64,000 nucleotides of DNA from Nectonema munidae. Taxonomy: Eukaryota > Nematomorpha > Nectonematoida > Nectonematidae. Of the stretch, positions 1-10,667 are shown one piece after another (the stretch's first letter is position 1; every line of letters begins with the position of its first letter). The notes beneath the pieces were generated by a model that searched no databases, had not been told where the DNA came from, and was given only the letters and a program-made list of their open reading frames with translations. The stretch covers positions 310,001-374,000 of the forward strand of contig JAUIRK010000903.1 in NCBI GenBank assembly GCA_030549495.1, in the 5' to 3' direction. The position numbers were made by a program, and so were the translations under genes.

Positions 1-768
1 AGATAATTTAATTTCATTAAACATAAAATTTGAATAACAAATTTATTTTAATGTTATTATTTGTTTGAATCAAAATGTATTCAGGAAAATTAAATTGTGT
101 AAAAAAAATTTATAAAAATTTCAGGAAAAATAAATAACAATAATTGAGAATAAGTGTAATTATATATTAACTGCAACCATCTGTGCACTTCATAGAAAGA
201 ATGAAAAAAGGTAGATAGTTTCAAGTTTTCGGCAAAGTGATAGATTACATTCTTTTGCTTTACAATAAATGTTTCCGAAATTGTTATAGAATCATAGGCC
301 AGGTTTAAATATAAAAATCCTTCCTACTCAGACAAATTAAAATATGGGTAGAATATATTAAAATCATACTGCCTATTCTTGAACCATGAGAAGCAACTAA
401 AATATAAAAATGAATTAAGAAAACAATTATATTGGGTTTAATATTTTTTTAATTTAATTATTTTAATTTTTTTGTGTTTAGATTCTAAAAATAAAATCTG
501 TTTTTTAATTTTTATATTTATCTATTATGTGAAGTTTAAAATTTATACACAAGTATATGAAAGAATTTATTTTTTTTCACGTAATGCAAACAGATGCACA
601 CTCCTTACTCTTGATCACTTAGACAAATAAAAAAAAAGTTCCTGAAATTTTCAAAAGATCTTGATATCATCTCAATCCCGAAGAACAAGAGGAAGTGAAA
701 AAGTTAAGAGGCCATGTGAAAGTGTTGATTCAAGAGAATAAAGATAATTTAACTTTATATGTATTAAT
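1..768 (+). repeat. U unit, beta type, 3' half (U0)
   Basis: This is the 3' half of the recurring unit, cut by the window edge. It matches 13,520-14,230, 21,720-22,480 and 28,430-29,180 almost base for base. The end, near 665-760, carries a coding-like stretch reading PEEQEEVKKLRGHVKVLIQE, which is also the start of the ORF1-like segment ahead of each LINE-C copy. A hAT remnant follows directly, as it does after the unit near 27.5-29.2 kb. Confidence 0.85.
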
Positions 769-2565
769 AGGCAGCTCTATATTTGTGAGTCAACGTTCCA
801 CATGTGGAACACGTTCTTGTAACTTTTTAACATCTCTGCTTCGAATTATTTTATTTCTCATTATTCATACTAACTTTGAATTTCTTTATCTCTCATTATT
901 CACTGGTGCTTGTAAGTTACTTTATCTCTCATTTTATTAGGGCGAATAAAGCCAATTAAGTTAATTTAAAAAATATTTTGCGTCACCAAATGAATTAATG
1001 TTCACTCGTTTTTTTGATAAAAAAGAATTTTTTGATATTTTTTAAATCAATAAAGTCAATTTTTTCTATAATGTCTATTTTTTGTGTAAAGTTTCTATTA
1101 AAAATTTTTTTTTTATTTTTATAGTTCAATTGTTCTAGATTTAATGGTCCTTTTTAATGCTATTTAGTGCTTACACAATGCCAAATATTGCTCAAGATTC
1201 AACTTAGGCATGGTAAAAAGTTTTTTATTGGAAATCATAGAAAAGGAAAAAAAACACCTACTTGGTATTCCAAGCTCATCAAAAACAAATATCGAAACCT
1301 ATTTAGAACCAGTATTAAAAACTTTTTCAAGAAATCTAATCAAATGGTTCTTAGATTCCAATATTCCTTTATATAAGCTCGATAAAAAGTTGTTTTCAGG
1401 ATTGAGATACGCAATTCTTTCAATATAGAAAATTTGTTTTTGAACTTTTAAACTGATGCTGCTAGATAAAACTCAGCTGCTGGTAAAATTTTAAAAGCTG
1501 TTTATCCAAATATGCTAAATATAACATCCTTTGCACACTTGATACATATAATTGTGAAGGGAAAATCAAATCATTTTACAAAGAAGTAGATGATTTGATC
1601 GGTGATATCAAGTCCATAATAATAAAAAACATAAGTCAAAGAGTGCTTCCAAAAACCTTGGCTATCCCCCAACACCAGTTGTAAAAAGATGGATGAGTTG
1701 GCTAAATGCTGATTCCTACTACGCTGACAATTTAGCCAAAGTTAGGAAGATCTTTGAATCAAAGTATCTTTATATAGATCTTTGTAAAGAAGGTGTTTTA
1801 GTCCAGAGAGCCAAACATTCTGTGGAAAATCCTCTTCTTTTCAAGCAAATTTATAATCAATTAGAAGTAATTATTGAAAAAAATGAGTCTACATCTTACA
1901 TCAAAATGCTTAAATTTTTTTAAAATCAATTAAATTTCATAAAGATGAATGCAAAATCAAAAATTAATTGAATAAAGAATTGAAAATAGTCACTTTGTGG
2001 AAATTTTAGTGATGAAAAATGAAAAATTCCTCCTAGTATTTATATAAAATCAAAGAATTGTCAAACGACAGCATGTGCTTTTGAACGATCTTTCTCAATG
2101 CTTAAGAAAATTTTTACCTCAATTTTTAACTGCCTATATAATTAGTTAAAATATTTTGACTGGAAAACTATATTTTGAGATTTTTACAAAGATTAATTGT
2201 TTTTTACAAGACTACTTTTACTTTTTAACAGTTGTGCTTTGAATTGCTTTCTCTCATTTGCTTTGAAATAGTTTAATTCAAATTTATTCTTCATAAATTT
2301 ATGAATTGTTATATCTCTCTTCATTTTTTGTTTACTTCTATTTAGCACTTATTTTCAATATTTATAATATAAAATTTCACTATTTTGTTCAAAGCACGCA
2401 AAAAGGACATTTTATTTTTCTAAAAAATGCGGTGGATTTTGCTATTTAAAGTATTAATACCACATCTATAATGAAGCTCTTAAAATAATTTTTCTCATGT
2501 TAAACATTCTTTATTATTGAATGTTGATTCAGACTTGATTATCTCACAACTACTTGATATTTAAA
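769..2565 (+). mobile_element. hAT DNA transposon remnant, copy 1
   Basis: This is a decayed hAT transposon of about 1.8 kb. The 5' part contains the palindrome TTCCACATGTGGAA near 794-807, shared with copies at 22.5 kb and 42.4 kb. Transposase remnants read in several frames. The block near 1,680 reads VVKRWMSWLNADSYYADNL, a hAT pattern (compare TRWGTWLEAALYY in relatives). Near 2,055-2,105 lies FERSFSMLKK of the C-terminal dimerisation domain. An AT-rich 3' tail (2,130-2,565) recurs at 33,825-34,215. Several stops and frame changes break the coding sequence, so it cannot encode an active enzyme. Terminal inverted repeats and target duplications are not clear. Confidence 0.75.
1195..1923 (+). 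pseudogene. hAT transposase, central region (broken)
   Basis: Two overlapping stretches can be read. The first (about 1,210-1,428) has residues such as KSFLLEIIEKEKKHLLGIP and SNIPLYKLDKKLFSGLRYAI, the region before the DUF659-like core. The second (1,693-1,923) starts MSWLNADSYYADNLAKVRKIFESKY. Between them the sequence near 1,450-1,560 reads TDAA.., K..YPNMLNITSFAHLIHIIV, typical of the hAT catalytic core. The copy at 42.4-43.6 kb keeps the piece missing here (FLMVDESTVRNLSFENVLLG). At least two frame changes plus stops interrupt it. This is a dead relative of DUF659-type hAT transposases. Confidence 0.7.
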
Positions 2566-2906
2566 AAAAATTATTACTGTTTGACAAATAGTAGATCTGA
2601 CTATTCATTATGCACATCTACAGAAAAAATATAAAGAAGAATATTATTCTTTTGTTGACGTTATTATCTTTAGCATCTTTTTTTCCTTATTATTATTATT
2701 ATTATTAAACATTTTTATTTATACCATGATCATATACCTTTTGAAAATAGTTATAAAACATTCTATATGATGTGAGGAAAGTGTGAAAACGAATTATTTT
2801 CACGTTGAGTGGTGAGGTAAGTCTTAAAAGCATTAAGATTAGATTGTTGTTGCAAGCAATCAGAGGTGAGTGTGTTGAGCATTTAAGGGAGAAGTATAAG
2901 AGGAGA

Positions 2907-3710
2907 TTAATCGGAGAAAGTAGACGAGAAAGTTAAGGTATTACAATTAACGTAAGTATGATGACGTATTCTGTGGGGTAAAATTTTCTGATGAGGGACA
3001 AAAGGCATTAGTGCTAATGGACAGTTACCATGGTAGTAATTGTAACAAATGCAAGCAATACGTCTCAAGAGCAAAGACCAATAATTATATGAATTGCACG
3101 GCGTTGTAGCGATTCTAAACAGTTTGTTAAGACTTTTCGGGCTCCACACAATAGGATTGAGGCATATTCCATATGACATCGTACAGATCTCTTGAACTTG
3201 ACCTTTTTGCTTTAGGTCGTTAGTTAGAATTACTCCAAGATGTTGGTGCTCACTACTGAATGGTATTTTATATCCATCAAATGAGATCTGGCAGTTTCTA
3301 TTGTCGCATGAATATTTTGTTTTGGAAAATTTCATGGCCACAATTTTTTGAAAATTAAAGCGAGCCTATGATTTTGCCCCCTTTGACGCAATGCTTAAAG
3401 CATGATTCAAGATTTCAGCAGATAATGTAGAGTAATTACAGGAAACTGAAATAAGTATATCATCAGCATAAGCAGCAGGTGTAAGATCTATAACGTTTGG
3501 TAGACTTTTGCTGAAGTCTTGGATGTTGACAAGAAGCTCGTTGATGAAAATGATAAACAAAGTAGGTGCAAGCACACTTCCTTGTGGAACTCCCGATTTG
3601 ACTAAACTACACTCAGATAATGTATTTCCTATTCTTGTATACTGAGTTCTTTCATTCAAGTAGTCTTGTATCCACGCAAAGAATTTACCTCGAATACCAA
3701 AAAATGGCAA
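2907..3710 (-). pseudogene. LINE-A reverse transcriptase, palm and thumb
   Basis: This is the catalytic half of the LINE-A RT. The first reading stretch (3,710-3,366) has KFFAWIQDYLNERTQ, GVPQGSVLAPTLFIIFINE and AAYADDILISVS, so the YADD catalytic box is intact. The second (3,341-2,907) continues with SKTKYSCDN, HLGVILTNDLKQKGQ and LNKLFRIATTPCNSY, the thumb and the usual C-terminal tail. One frame change separates them. The segment ends shortly before the (TAA)n tail. The protein would be inactive because the upstream part is scrambled. Confidence 0.8.
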
Positions 3711-3714
3711 AACA

Positions 3715-4032
3715 TAGTAGAAATTGATTCTTCCACATTTTTGTCAGTGAGGTATAGCCCATCGATATTTTGCAAACGTTTTCCGATGCTGTTGTAATTA
3801 GCAGCATAAAATTGTACTTGGTAGGTTTGACAATACTTTTTATTTTGTGCACGACTGTAAAAACTAAACAGTGATGATCACTTTTTGTCAAGTTTGGTAG
3901 CATGGTGACATCGCCCGAAAGATTTTCATCACTTGTACATAGAAAATCTAGCAAACTTTCTTTACGGTTAGGGCTAATTCTTGTTGGTTTTGGATGACTT
4001 GTTAGAAATTTACTTAAGAATTCGATACACAC
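3715..4032 (-). pseudogene. LINE-A AP-endonuclease C-terminus plus linker
   Basis: The minus-strand reading has SLLDFLCTSDENLSG and then LTKSDHHCLVFTVVHKIK. The SDHH..V motif is the catalytic histidine region at the end of APE-type LINE endonucleases. A typical linker (YNSIGKRLQNIDGLYLTDKN) follows in a shifted frame. The N-terminal half of the endonuclease (N..S.N..) is not visible anywhere in LINE-A. The piece sits between RT fingers and RT palm, which a working ORF2 never shows. Confidence 0.65.
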
Positions 4033-4109
4033 ATGAGAAGGAATTATGATTTATAAGTATTCTGTCAGTTAACATAAAAGAAAGGTAAATGAAAATACAA
4101 GAAAAATGT

Positions 4110-4640
4110 AGACTTTTTTGATGAGATCCATATGCTGATTGTCCGATAATAACCCATTAACTTCAAGATGAGCCGAAACTTGATCATTAATTATTGATTC
4201 CAAAATATGTTTTACAGTTAACTGATATTGGTCTGTAACTTGAGATTTTTCATCACATTTTTTGAAGATAGGTGTAATTCAACTCAATTTCCAAGCATCA
4301 GGAAGTCTGGATCCTTTCAACGACTTTAAATAGAAATGTCAATGAAACAGCAAGAGTATTAGTTAAATTCTTGAAAAAGATAAGTGATATGTTATCAAAT
4401 CCTGGACTTTTGATGTATTTAAATTAATAAGCTTATCACGAACTTCAGAATATCCAACACAAACGTCTTCCAACTTCTTAGAAAAGTTTTAGGTTTAGTT
4501 GTTGTAGTTAACAGTGGACTTTCCTTTTTATAGATGGATGCGAAGTAGAGATTGAATGTTTTAGGCAAAAATCAGTTTCTAATATTCTACCATCATCTTC
4601 AATCATGTTCTTTGGTATAATGTGATTCTTTCTTCTTTGA
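4110..4640 (-). pseudogene. LINE-A reverse transcriptase, fingers region
   Basis: Reading the minus strand, the segment contains KSPGFDNISLIFFKNLTN, then YTYLQK for the usual PIYKKGD, then SYRPISVNCK and AHLEVNGLLSDNQH. These are the first conserved blocks of non-LTR reverse transcriptase in the right order relative to each other. Several stops and frame changes interrupt it. The oddity is position: this block lies upstream of the endonuclease end instead of downstream. Confidence 0.65.
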
Positions 4641-4760
4641 TTTATAAAACTCCATGTCCTTTTCTAATTTTTCTTAAAATCCTTCAATATGTTCACTTCA
4701 AAATTAATTCTAAGTTTTCTTGTCATAACACGGAGTTCATTACTAACTTTTTTATATTCA

Positions 4761-5890
4761 TTAAACTTGACAGTTGCAGCATTTTGGTGGGAGAAGACAA
4801 GTAGTAATATGCGTAGGATCTGAGGACCCACAATTTAAACAACGAGACTGTGATTTGCACGCTGCAGCAACATGGCCAAACCGTTGACATTTGTAAAAGC
4901 GTAATGGTTTGTGGACAGAAACTATTGCGCTGTAGTGATAAAAATCAAAAAAAAGACCAAGTTTTAGGATTCTTTCAAACTCATTGATATCAGTCAGGAG
5001 CATTTTCAAAGTGACGGAAGAATGTCCAGCTTTTTCAGAAAGATTGATAATTTGAGAGACTGATTTGAATTATCGTCTGACACAAGACTCAAATTGAGTA
5101 AGATCAATTTTTTTATCGATACGAGGAATGATAACCCATTGATTATTCTGTGTTTGATTAGTTGGTTGATCCATCTTGGAAATGTTTGAGGTATCACCAA
5201 AAAAATTTTCTGTCCAACCTCCAATAAGTAATTCTCTTTTATCAAGATTTTTCGCTTCTATTAATAATTTACCACGATTCCGTATTCTAGCGTAGGAAAT
5301 TAAGGGCACAAAATCAGGACGTTCCGACAAGATAGCTTGTTTTATCATAGAGGGAGTTTGAAATCTCTTTGGGTCTTTAATGTGTGAGATAATGACAGAT
5401 TTTGAAGGATCTGCTTTGTAAACCTTTCGAACCGATGCCGTGTTTTTAGTTTGAAAAGTCGGTTTCACATTTGTTGTTGAGCTTTGGACAGCTTCTATAA
5501 AGCTTTTAATTTTACCTTGGACGTTTGTCGACATACTCACAAAGGAAGATAACAGATGTGATTCCATATTTAAAACCCTTGAGTCAATTTTTTCAACAAG
5601 TTTAATAGTTTCTTGATTGCAGTTTCCATGGTAAACAGATTTTTAGTTAAACTCATCAAACGGGAACAAGGTGTTAGTTGGATATAGCTTTTTAAGAGCA
5701 GTGGCTGATTTTTTTTCTTTACTAGTCTGGGAAATACATTTTTTGCAGAGATAAAGGCCAGGATCTTGGTTGATGGCGTTGCTAATTTCTAGGATTGTTA
5801 ATCCAACGCATTTATAATGAATATAACTTCTTTCAATTTCCGCATGATGTCAAGGTTTTCCACACCAACAAGTAGAATGAATTCCATTTT
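4761..5890 (-). pseudogene. LINE-A ORF1 (PHD-like finger, middle domain, CCHC knuckles)
   Basis: ORF1 proteins of this kind bind the LINE RNA. Reading from 5,890 down, the N-terminus shows C.WCGKP followed by HYKCVGLTILEIS and LYLCKKCIS, a PHD-finger-like pattern (about 5,880-5,735). A middle block (5,567-5,070) holds KSVIISHIKDPKRFQTPSM and the RNA-binding-like SYARIRNRGKLLIEA. The end (about 4,960-4,765) has two knuckles, CQRFGHVAAAC and CLNCGSSDPTHITTC. Stops and at least two frame changes separate the blocks. The order PHD, middle domain, knuckles is normal for ORF1 of CR1/Jockey-like LINEs. Confidence 0.75.
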
Positions 5891-5930
5891 CCATTCAAAA
5901 AAGGATAAGTTGTGCTTTTAAACCACACCT

Positions 5931-6084
5931 ACAAAATTTACAATAATTTTAAAACTATTTTAATAAGAATCTTAATTTAATTGAAACTTTATTTAAAGAA
6001 AGTATCGTCTGCTTATGTATTGTTAGAATAAAATGGAATGTTACACAAAATTTCGTAAAAAAAAATGTAAAAATAAAGTTTTAT
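5931..6084. other. AT-rich spacer between LINE-A and the piggyBac remnant
   Basis: I see no gene here. The stretch may hold the worn 5' edge of LINE-A or the start of the piggyBac remnant; the boundary cannot be placed. Confidence 0.4.
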
Positions 6085-6692
6085 ATTAGTCAACTCGATG
6101 GGTATTCGATGTGATACTGTTTCAAATGCAATGAACGGATTGAGATATAGAGAGTTGAAAAAGTTTTTACATTTTTTGAATAATAGAACTTGGATGCTAA
6201 AGATAAATACGCAAAAATTAGACCCTTATATGATCATATAAATAAACATCTAATCCAGTTGATGTTTTTTCAAAAATTTTATCAATTGACGAGTCCATAG
6301 TTCCATATTATCATCGAGATAGTGGTAAGAGAAGCTTCAAACATGATTTCTTCGAAAAGAAAAATCATACTGCAATTCAATCTCTTCTTTATTTGTTCAT
6401 AAAGAGACTCCGAGGAGGGGGGGCGTCGTCCAAGTCTGTTCATTTTTTCATTTTAGAAAAGCAAGAGATCTTTACTTTTAACAAGAGCAACAAAACAAAA
6501 TAAATGCGTTTTGGTCAGAAAAATAAAAAAAAAAAGGCCAGAAATGCGAAAAGCGTCTACATGAATAATGTATGGAAACTTTTCATTCTAACTTTTAATA
6601 TAAAGAATAAACATTTTGTATGAAATTTACAATAAAATTTTTCTAAATTTTTGCCTTGGAACACAACGTTAATGGAAAAATAAGATCAAAAA
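6085..6692 (+). mobile_element. piggyBac transposase remnant, copy 1
   Basis: The plus strand reads MGIRCDTVSNAMNGLRYREL, KKFLHFLNNRTW, then YAKIRPLYDHINKHLIQL after a frame change, then IDES.VPYYHRDSGKRS in another frame. Known piggyBac (DDE_Tnp_1_7) proteins carry D..FF...R......LHF.DN, K.RPL.D..N and DESM.P..GRHS..Q in this order, the last including a catalytic Asp. So this is the N-terminal and central region of a piggyBac transposase with several frame breaks. The tail (6,430-6,690) matches 34,450-34,740. It links the hAT and U-alpha in the composite repeat. Confidence 0.75.
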
Positions 6693-6852
6693 ATATGGCA
6701 GATACCGAAAACAGCTTAGTGCAGAAACTACTGATCTAAATACTATAGAATCCTCTCCGGCTGTATTTTTTAATCCTAGTGGAACAGGGTTCTTGTAAAA
6801 AAATCAAAAGTTTTAAATAACAACAATTATAAAAAGATCTAATCTTTTATTA
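6693..6852 (+). repeat. U unit, alpha type, first piece (U2, split by LINE-B)
   Basis: Bases near 6,697-6,852 match the unit segment at 12,780-12,935 and 14,345-14,470 (CCGAAAACAGCTTAGTGCAG, then GGCTGTATTTTTTAATCCTA). The match stops near 6,852 and resumes at 10,668, on the far side of LINE-B. Confidence 0.8.
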
Positions 6853-6894
6853 TCATCGTCGATTTTATCAAAATCGTGATGATATATTGAATAG

Positions 6895-7545
6895 TTTTAA
6901 CAAAAATTTAAATTCTATCCCAATTAAAAAAAATTATTAACCTCAAAGACTCGATTGCATTGAATTTTCCTGATAAAAGATCATCAGATAAAGTGCGAGA
7001 AATAATTAGTAATAATGAAATGAAAATCATTAAAGAAGTAAAGTTTTCCCCCAATATATCTTTATTAGTTCCTACCTCATTTGCTAACGATTCCATAGTT
7101 TCTTCAATTGTGGTGAAGAACGAATGACTTCAAAATATCCTGGATAACGATGGTACAATGCAAACTTCTCTTCTCAAAACCTTTTAAAGATCCTGAATTG
7201 AAAGTGGTTGTTCTAAAAGCATCTCCTTTTGTTTTAAAGTATATTAACCTTTGTAATTTTCGATTTTTTGTAAATCTTTATCATTGTCGAGTATTACCTT
7301 ATTTTTCATATAAGCATTGCTCTAACTGCTGCTTGATGGGGCATACTGTAATCAATTGTAAAAATTCGTTTCTAGATATTGTACCTGTAATCACAACAGA
7401 AGTTCTTGCTCTGTTTCAAAAGAGGATTTTAAGTGTTCCAATTGTGTTAAAGTTAAATTCACAGATATCAATCATTCAGCATTGAGTAGAAATTGTAAGT
7501 TTGTTATTAAAGAACTTAATTTTGTCAAGAGTCATACTGTTTATG
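6895..7545 (+). pseudogene. LINE-B ORF1 with CCHC zinc knuckle
   Basis: An open N-terminal stretch reads NSIPIKKIINLKDSIALNFP and continues to SLLVPTSFANDSIVSSIVV. After a stop and a frame change comes a 111-codon stretch (7,150-7,485) with FKDPELKVVVLKASPFVLKY, VLPYFSYKHCSNCCLMGHTV and INCK. CSNCCLMGHTVINC fits the C-x2-C-x4-H-x4-C zinc knuckle of nucleic-acid-binding ORF1 proteins. A second motif, CSNCVKVKFTDINHSALSRN then C, lies just after in the next frame. No PHD finger is visible, unlike LINE-A. Confidence 0.65.
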
Positions 7546-7659
7546 ATAATGAATGAACCCTCTCAAACACATAATTTTTGCGAACTTTTTTCTTTTACTT
7601 TATTCGACCAAAACATCAACTTAAAATTGAGCTATTTCTTAAGCCCGGATTGTATTAAA

Positions 7660-8345
7660 GAGACAAATCAGCTAAATATTATGAGTTTAAATGTTCAATC
7701 CTTAAAGGTTAAATTTCTGGAATTGGAGAGCCTCATAGAAAGTTTGAATTCTCGCATTGATTATCCCATTCAAGCTATTTGTTTACCAGAGTCATGGCTC
7801 ACTAAATCCGATGTTCATAGTTTTTCACTGCATTCGTATACATTTGTATCGTCTCTCAGAATTATTTCCAAACACGGTGGTCTTTGTTTTTTCATACATG
7901 ACTCAGTGTCTTACAACATCATTAGCTCAGGATCCTTTGAAGATATTTCAGAATACTTTTGTGTTGAAATTTTTATTTTTTATTAACCACCGATCTATAA
8001 AATTACACAACTTTTATCCTCTTCCTATCACTTTTCTCGATAAAATAGAATTCTTTAATCAACAGCTTGAAATTTACCAAAGTAAGCTTTCAAGTAGTTC
8101 CAAAAACGTGTTCCTTGGTGACTTTAATTATAATCTTCTAAATGTTGAAAATAGATTATCCATTGCTAAATTTGTGCTGATTTTTGTTTCAAACTCTTTT
8201 CTTCCCACAATAGCCACTCCTACCCGTTTTTACAGTAACACTTTACTTGACAATATATGTATACACCTAATAATCATTTCGAGTATTTCGCGTATGTATT
8301 GAAGACCAATATCTCACATCATTTTCCTGTTTGGGTGTTTTGAAG
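7660..8345 (+). pseudogene. LINE-B AP endonuclease domain
   Basis: The frame at 7,660-7,986 reads QLNIMSLNVQSLKVKFLELE, IQAICLPESWL and SKHGGLCFFIHDSVSYNII, the N-terminal blocks (N..S.N, .E.WL, GG..FF..) of APE endonucleases; the usual LTET is degraded to LPES. A frame change leads to VFLGDFNYNLL and FLPTIATPTRF (about 8,108-8,235), the GDFN metal-site and following blocks. The end (ISHHFPVW, near 8,310) matches the SDHxP motif with S-H in place of S-D. All main motifs are in order but split over three frames. Confidence 0.75.
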
Positions 8346-8498
8346 CTCACATCTTTTCATAAAATTAGAAAAATTTCTTTTTTTGATGAAATTAAATTTG
8401 TTAATCTAGTTAGAAATTACGATTGGAAAACATTATCTCTGGAATTTGCAGCTCATCTTTCTAATCTAATTGAAGCTTAAAACTCAAAATTTTCTCAA

Positions 8499-10280
8499 TT
8501 GAAAAATAATTCAACTAATTTTATTAATTCTTCCAGATATTACTATAAGAAGAAAAAAGAAAGATGGGCTAGTACTAGACTACTTGAGTTGATATACAAA
8601 AGGAATAAAATTTATCATAAATGGAAGAAATCAAACAGTGATGAAGTAAGAAAAATTTTTTTGCCTTTAAAAAATCAAGTGAAATATTTGTCTAAAAACT
8701 TCAAAAAGCAATTTTTTGAAAAAATATTGAATGATAACAAAAATAACAAATTTACTTGGAAAATTGTTAATTCCTTTGTAAAGCCGAAACCTAAGTCCAA
8801 TTCTTTTCATATAAATGTCAATGGAAACTTAGTTTCCGATGATCTTGAAATTAGCAATTTATTCAGCGATCATTTTATGAAAATTTTAAACTCAAATAAT
8901 GTCCTTAATACGAATGCTCTTCTTTTTGAACCAAAATGCTCTCTATTTTCTTTAAAAGAAGTGTCTCTAAATGATGTTCTTTTATCTTTCAAATTATTGA
9001 AAAGTAGTCGCAGTGAAGATGTTTTTGGTTTGTCCATATATGATTTGAAAAAAAGTTCAGAACCACATTTTTTTTCTCTTATGAAAGCTTTTAATTTTTG
9101 CATTTCAGAAAATATCTTTCTAGATGTTTTGAAAAGTAGTAAAATTTTACCTGTATACAAAAAGGGAGATAAGAATCAATGCCAAAAATATAGGCCTATT
9201 TCTATTGTAAGTTCAATTGCTAAGGTCTTTGAAAAAATTATTCATACCTACTTTATAAATAGTGTAATAAACTCCCTAAAGAATAAAAATGAAGTTTGCT
9301 CTCTTTTTCTAAACCTGAGCCATGCTTTCGACTCTATTTCTCATTGTCTTCTCCTATCTAAATTAAAGCTATATGGATTCTCAGATGCTGCTCCACTTTT
9401 CTTTAATATATTCATGAATGACCTTCTAAATGTTACGACGTATGTAAAAATCCTAATGTACGCAGATGATATAACCGTACTATTTTCTAATAGTACTTTG
9501 AATGATCTTTTCTAGAAGTAAATATAAGACTAATTAAGAAATGGTTTCTTTTCAATGAATTGTCAATAAACACAAAAAAATCGAACTTCGTTTCCCTTTC
9601 TTAAAACCCTATTAATCTTTCATACCCCGATTTTTTATCAAAACTTGGATTTCAAAAAGTATTGAAATTCAATTTTTTAGACCTTTTTGTTAACAACAAC
9701 CTAACATGGTCTGATCACGTGTCACATATTTCGTACAAACTAGTTTACATTTGTGGCATGCTGAAACAGGCCAAAAGATTCCTGCCCACTAAAACAATGA
9801 TTACCCTTTACAAAAGTATTTTCCTATCTCATCTAAGGTATAGTATTTTCAACTGGGGTCACACAAAAGAAACTACTATCTTTTTTATTCAAAAAAAGAT
9901 TTGAGAGTTATTTTCAATTGCCATCCAATTTCTCACACTAATAATATCTTTCTCATAAATTCTCTATTGAAACTTGACGACATATACAATCCCAGTGTCT
10001 ACGTTACTTTATGCAAATACATATACTCGATGCTCCCTCCTATAATAATTAATCAATTCATCTCTTTCAACTTTCAAAAAGACAGAACTTCGCCTCTCCT
10101 TATTCACAAAATGTCCCTACCTTTTTACAAATATACAAAATCAAAGCAATCCTTCTCTTACAAGGTATCCCCTCTCTTCAATAGCTCCGAAGCGTTCCTA
10201 TTTTCCGCTCCTATTCCTATAAAGCAGCTATAAAATGGTTTTTATCCTTTTGTATTCAATGCTACAACTCTCACTCTGAA
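8499..10280 (+). pseudogene. LINE-B reverse transcriptase with palm deletion
   Basis: A 338-codon stretch (8,499-9,515) covers linker, fingers and part of the palm: NKFTWKIVNSFVKPKPKS, SKILPVYKKGDKNQCQKYRP, SIAKVFEKIIH, LNLSHAFDSISH, NIFMNDLL and ILMYADDITVLF. The catalytic YADD is present. The block with GVPQGS and the loop before it is missing: the protein jumps from KLYGFSD to APLFFNIF. A second jump, before NEVCSLFLNLSHAF, loses the usual QFGFR segment. The thumb and tail continue at 9,662-10,233 with FVNNNLTWSDHVSHISYKL, TLYKSIFLSHLRYSIFNWG and HTNNIFLIN. It is inactive. Confidence 0.85.
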
Positions 10281-10667
10281 TGCTCGATCTCCAACTGCTA
10301 TGTTTGTAGGTTAAATAGTTACCCGACCACTCCTACAATTTGTTTCTATTGATAATAATATGTATATACACCTACAATCTTCCTTTTTTTCTTTCTTTTC
10401 TTTCCCATATTCAATATTGTATAATATCTTATGAATAATTATTTTCATCACACATAACTTATGGAACTGTATATTTCTTAATTGTCCGGTTTTTACAAAT
10501 TTTATCAACATGTTGGCATCTTCAGGCGGCTGTTTTGGCCTTTGACATCAACTTTCAAAAGTACTCTTTGCGTGTTTTATAAAACATCCTTTCTATGTGC
10601 TTATTGGGTACACTAAATTTCATCTTTTTTGTCATACTTTTGAAAATAAAAATTATTATTATTATTA

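Larger units (their letters stand above)
2690..5930 (-). mobile_element. LINE-A, non-LTR retrotransposon (minus strand), rearranged
   Basis: This is a decayed APE-type LINE read right to left. From its 5' side it shows an ORF1 with a PHD-like finger and CCHC knuckles, pieces of ORF2, and a 3' end with a (TAA)n tail, seen as TTATTATTATT at 2,691-2,709. ORF1 zinc knuckles, an AP endonuclease and no visible RNase H suggest the CR1/Jockey group; I cannot fix the clade. The ORF2 domains are out of order: RT fingers (about 4,640-4,110), then the end of the endonuclease (4,032-3,715), then RT palm and thumb (3,710-2,907). It interrupts the hAT-piggyBac stretch of the host repeat, which is continuous in the copy at 34.2 kb. 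Confidence 0.85.
6853..10667 (+). mobile_element. LINE-B, non-LTR retrotransposon, near full span
   Basis: This LINE inserted into U2: the unit match is clean on both sides, so both ends are well placed. It starts with a hairpin (ATCATCG..CGATTTT-ATC-AAAATCG..GATGAT, 6,852-6,886) and ends with an (ATT)n tail at about 10,655-10,667. Order is normal: ORF1 with a CCHC knuckle, AP endonuclease, reverse transcriptase. The reading frame is broken in many places and the RT palm carries an internal deletion. At about 3.8 kb it is shorter than a typical 4.5-6 kb relative, in line with internal losses. Confidence 0.85.
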
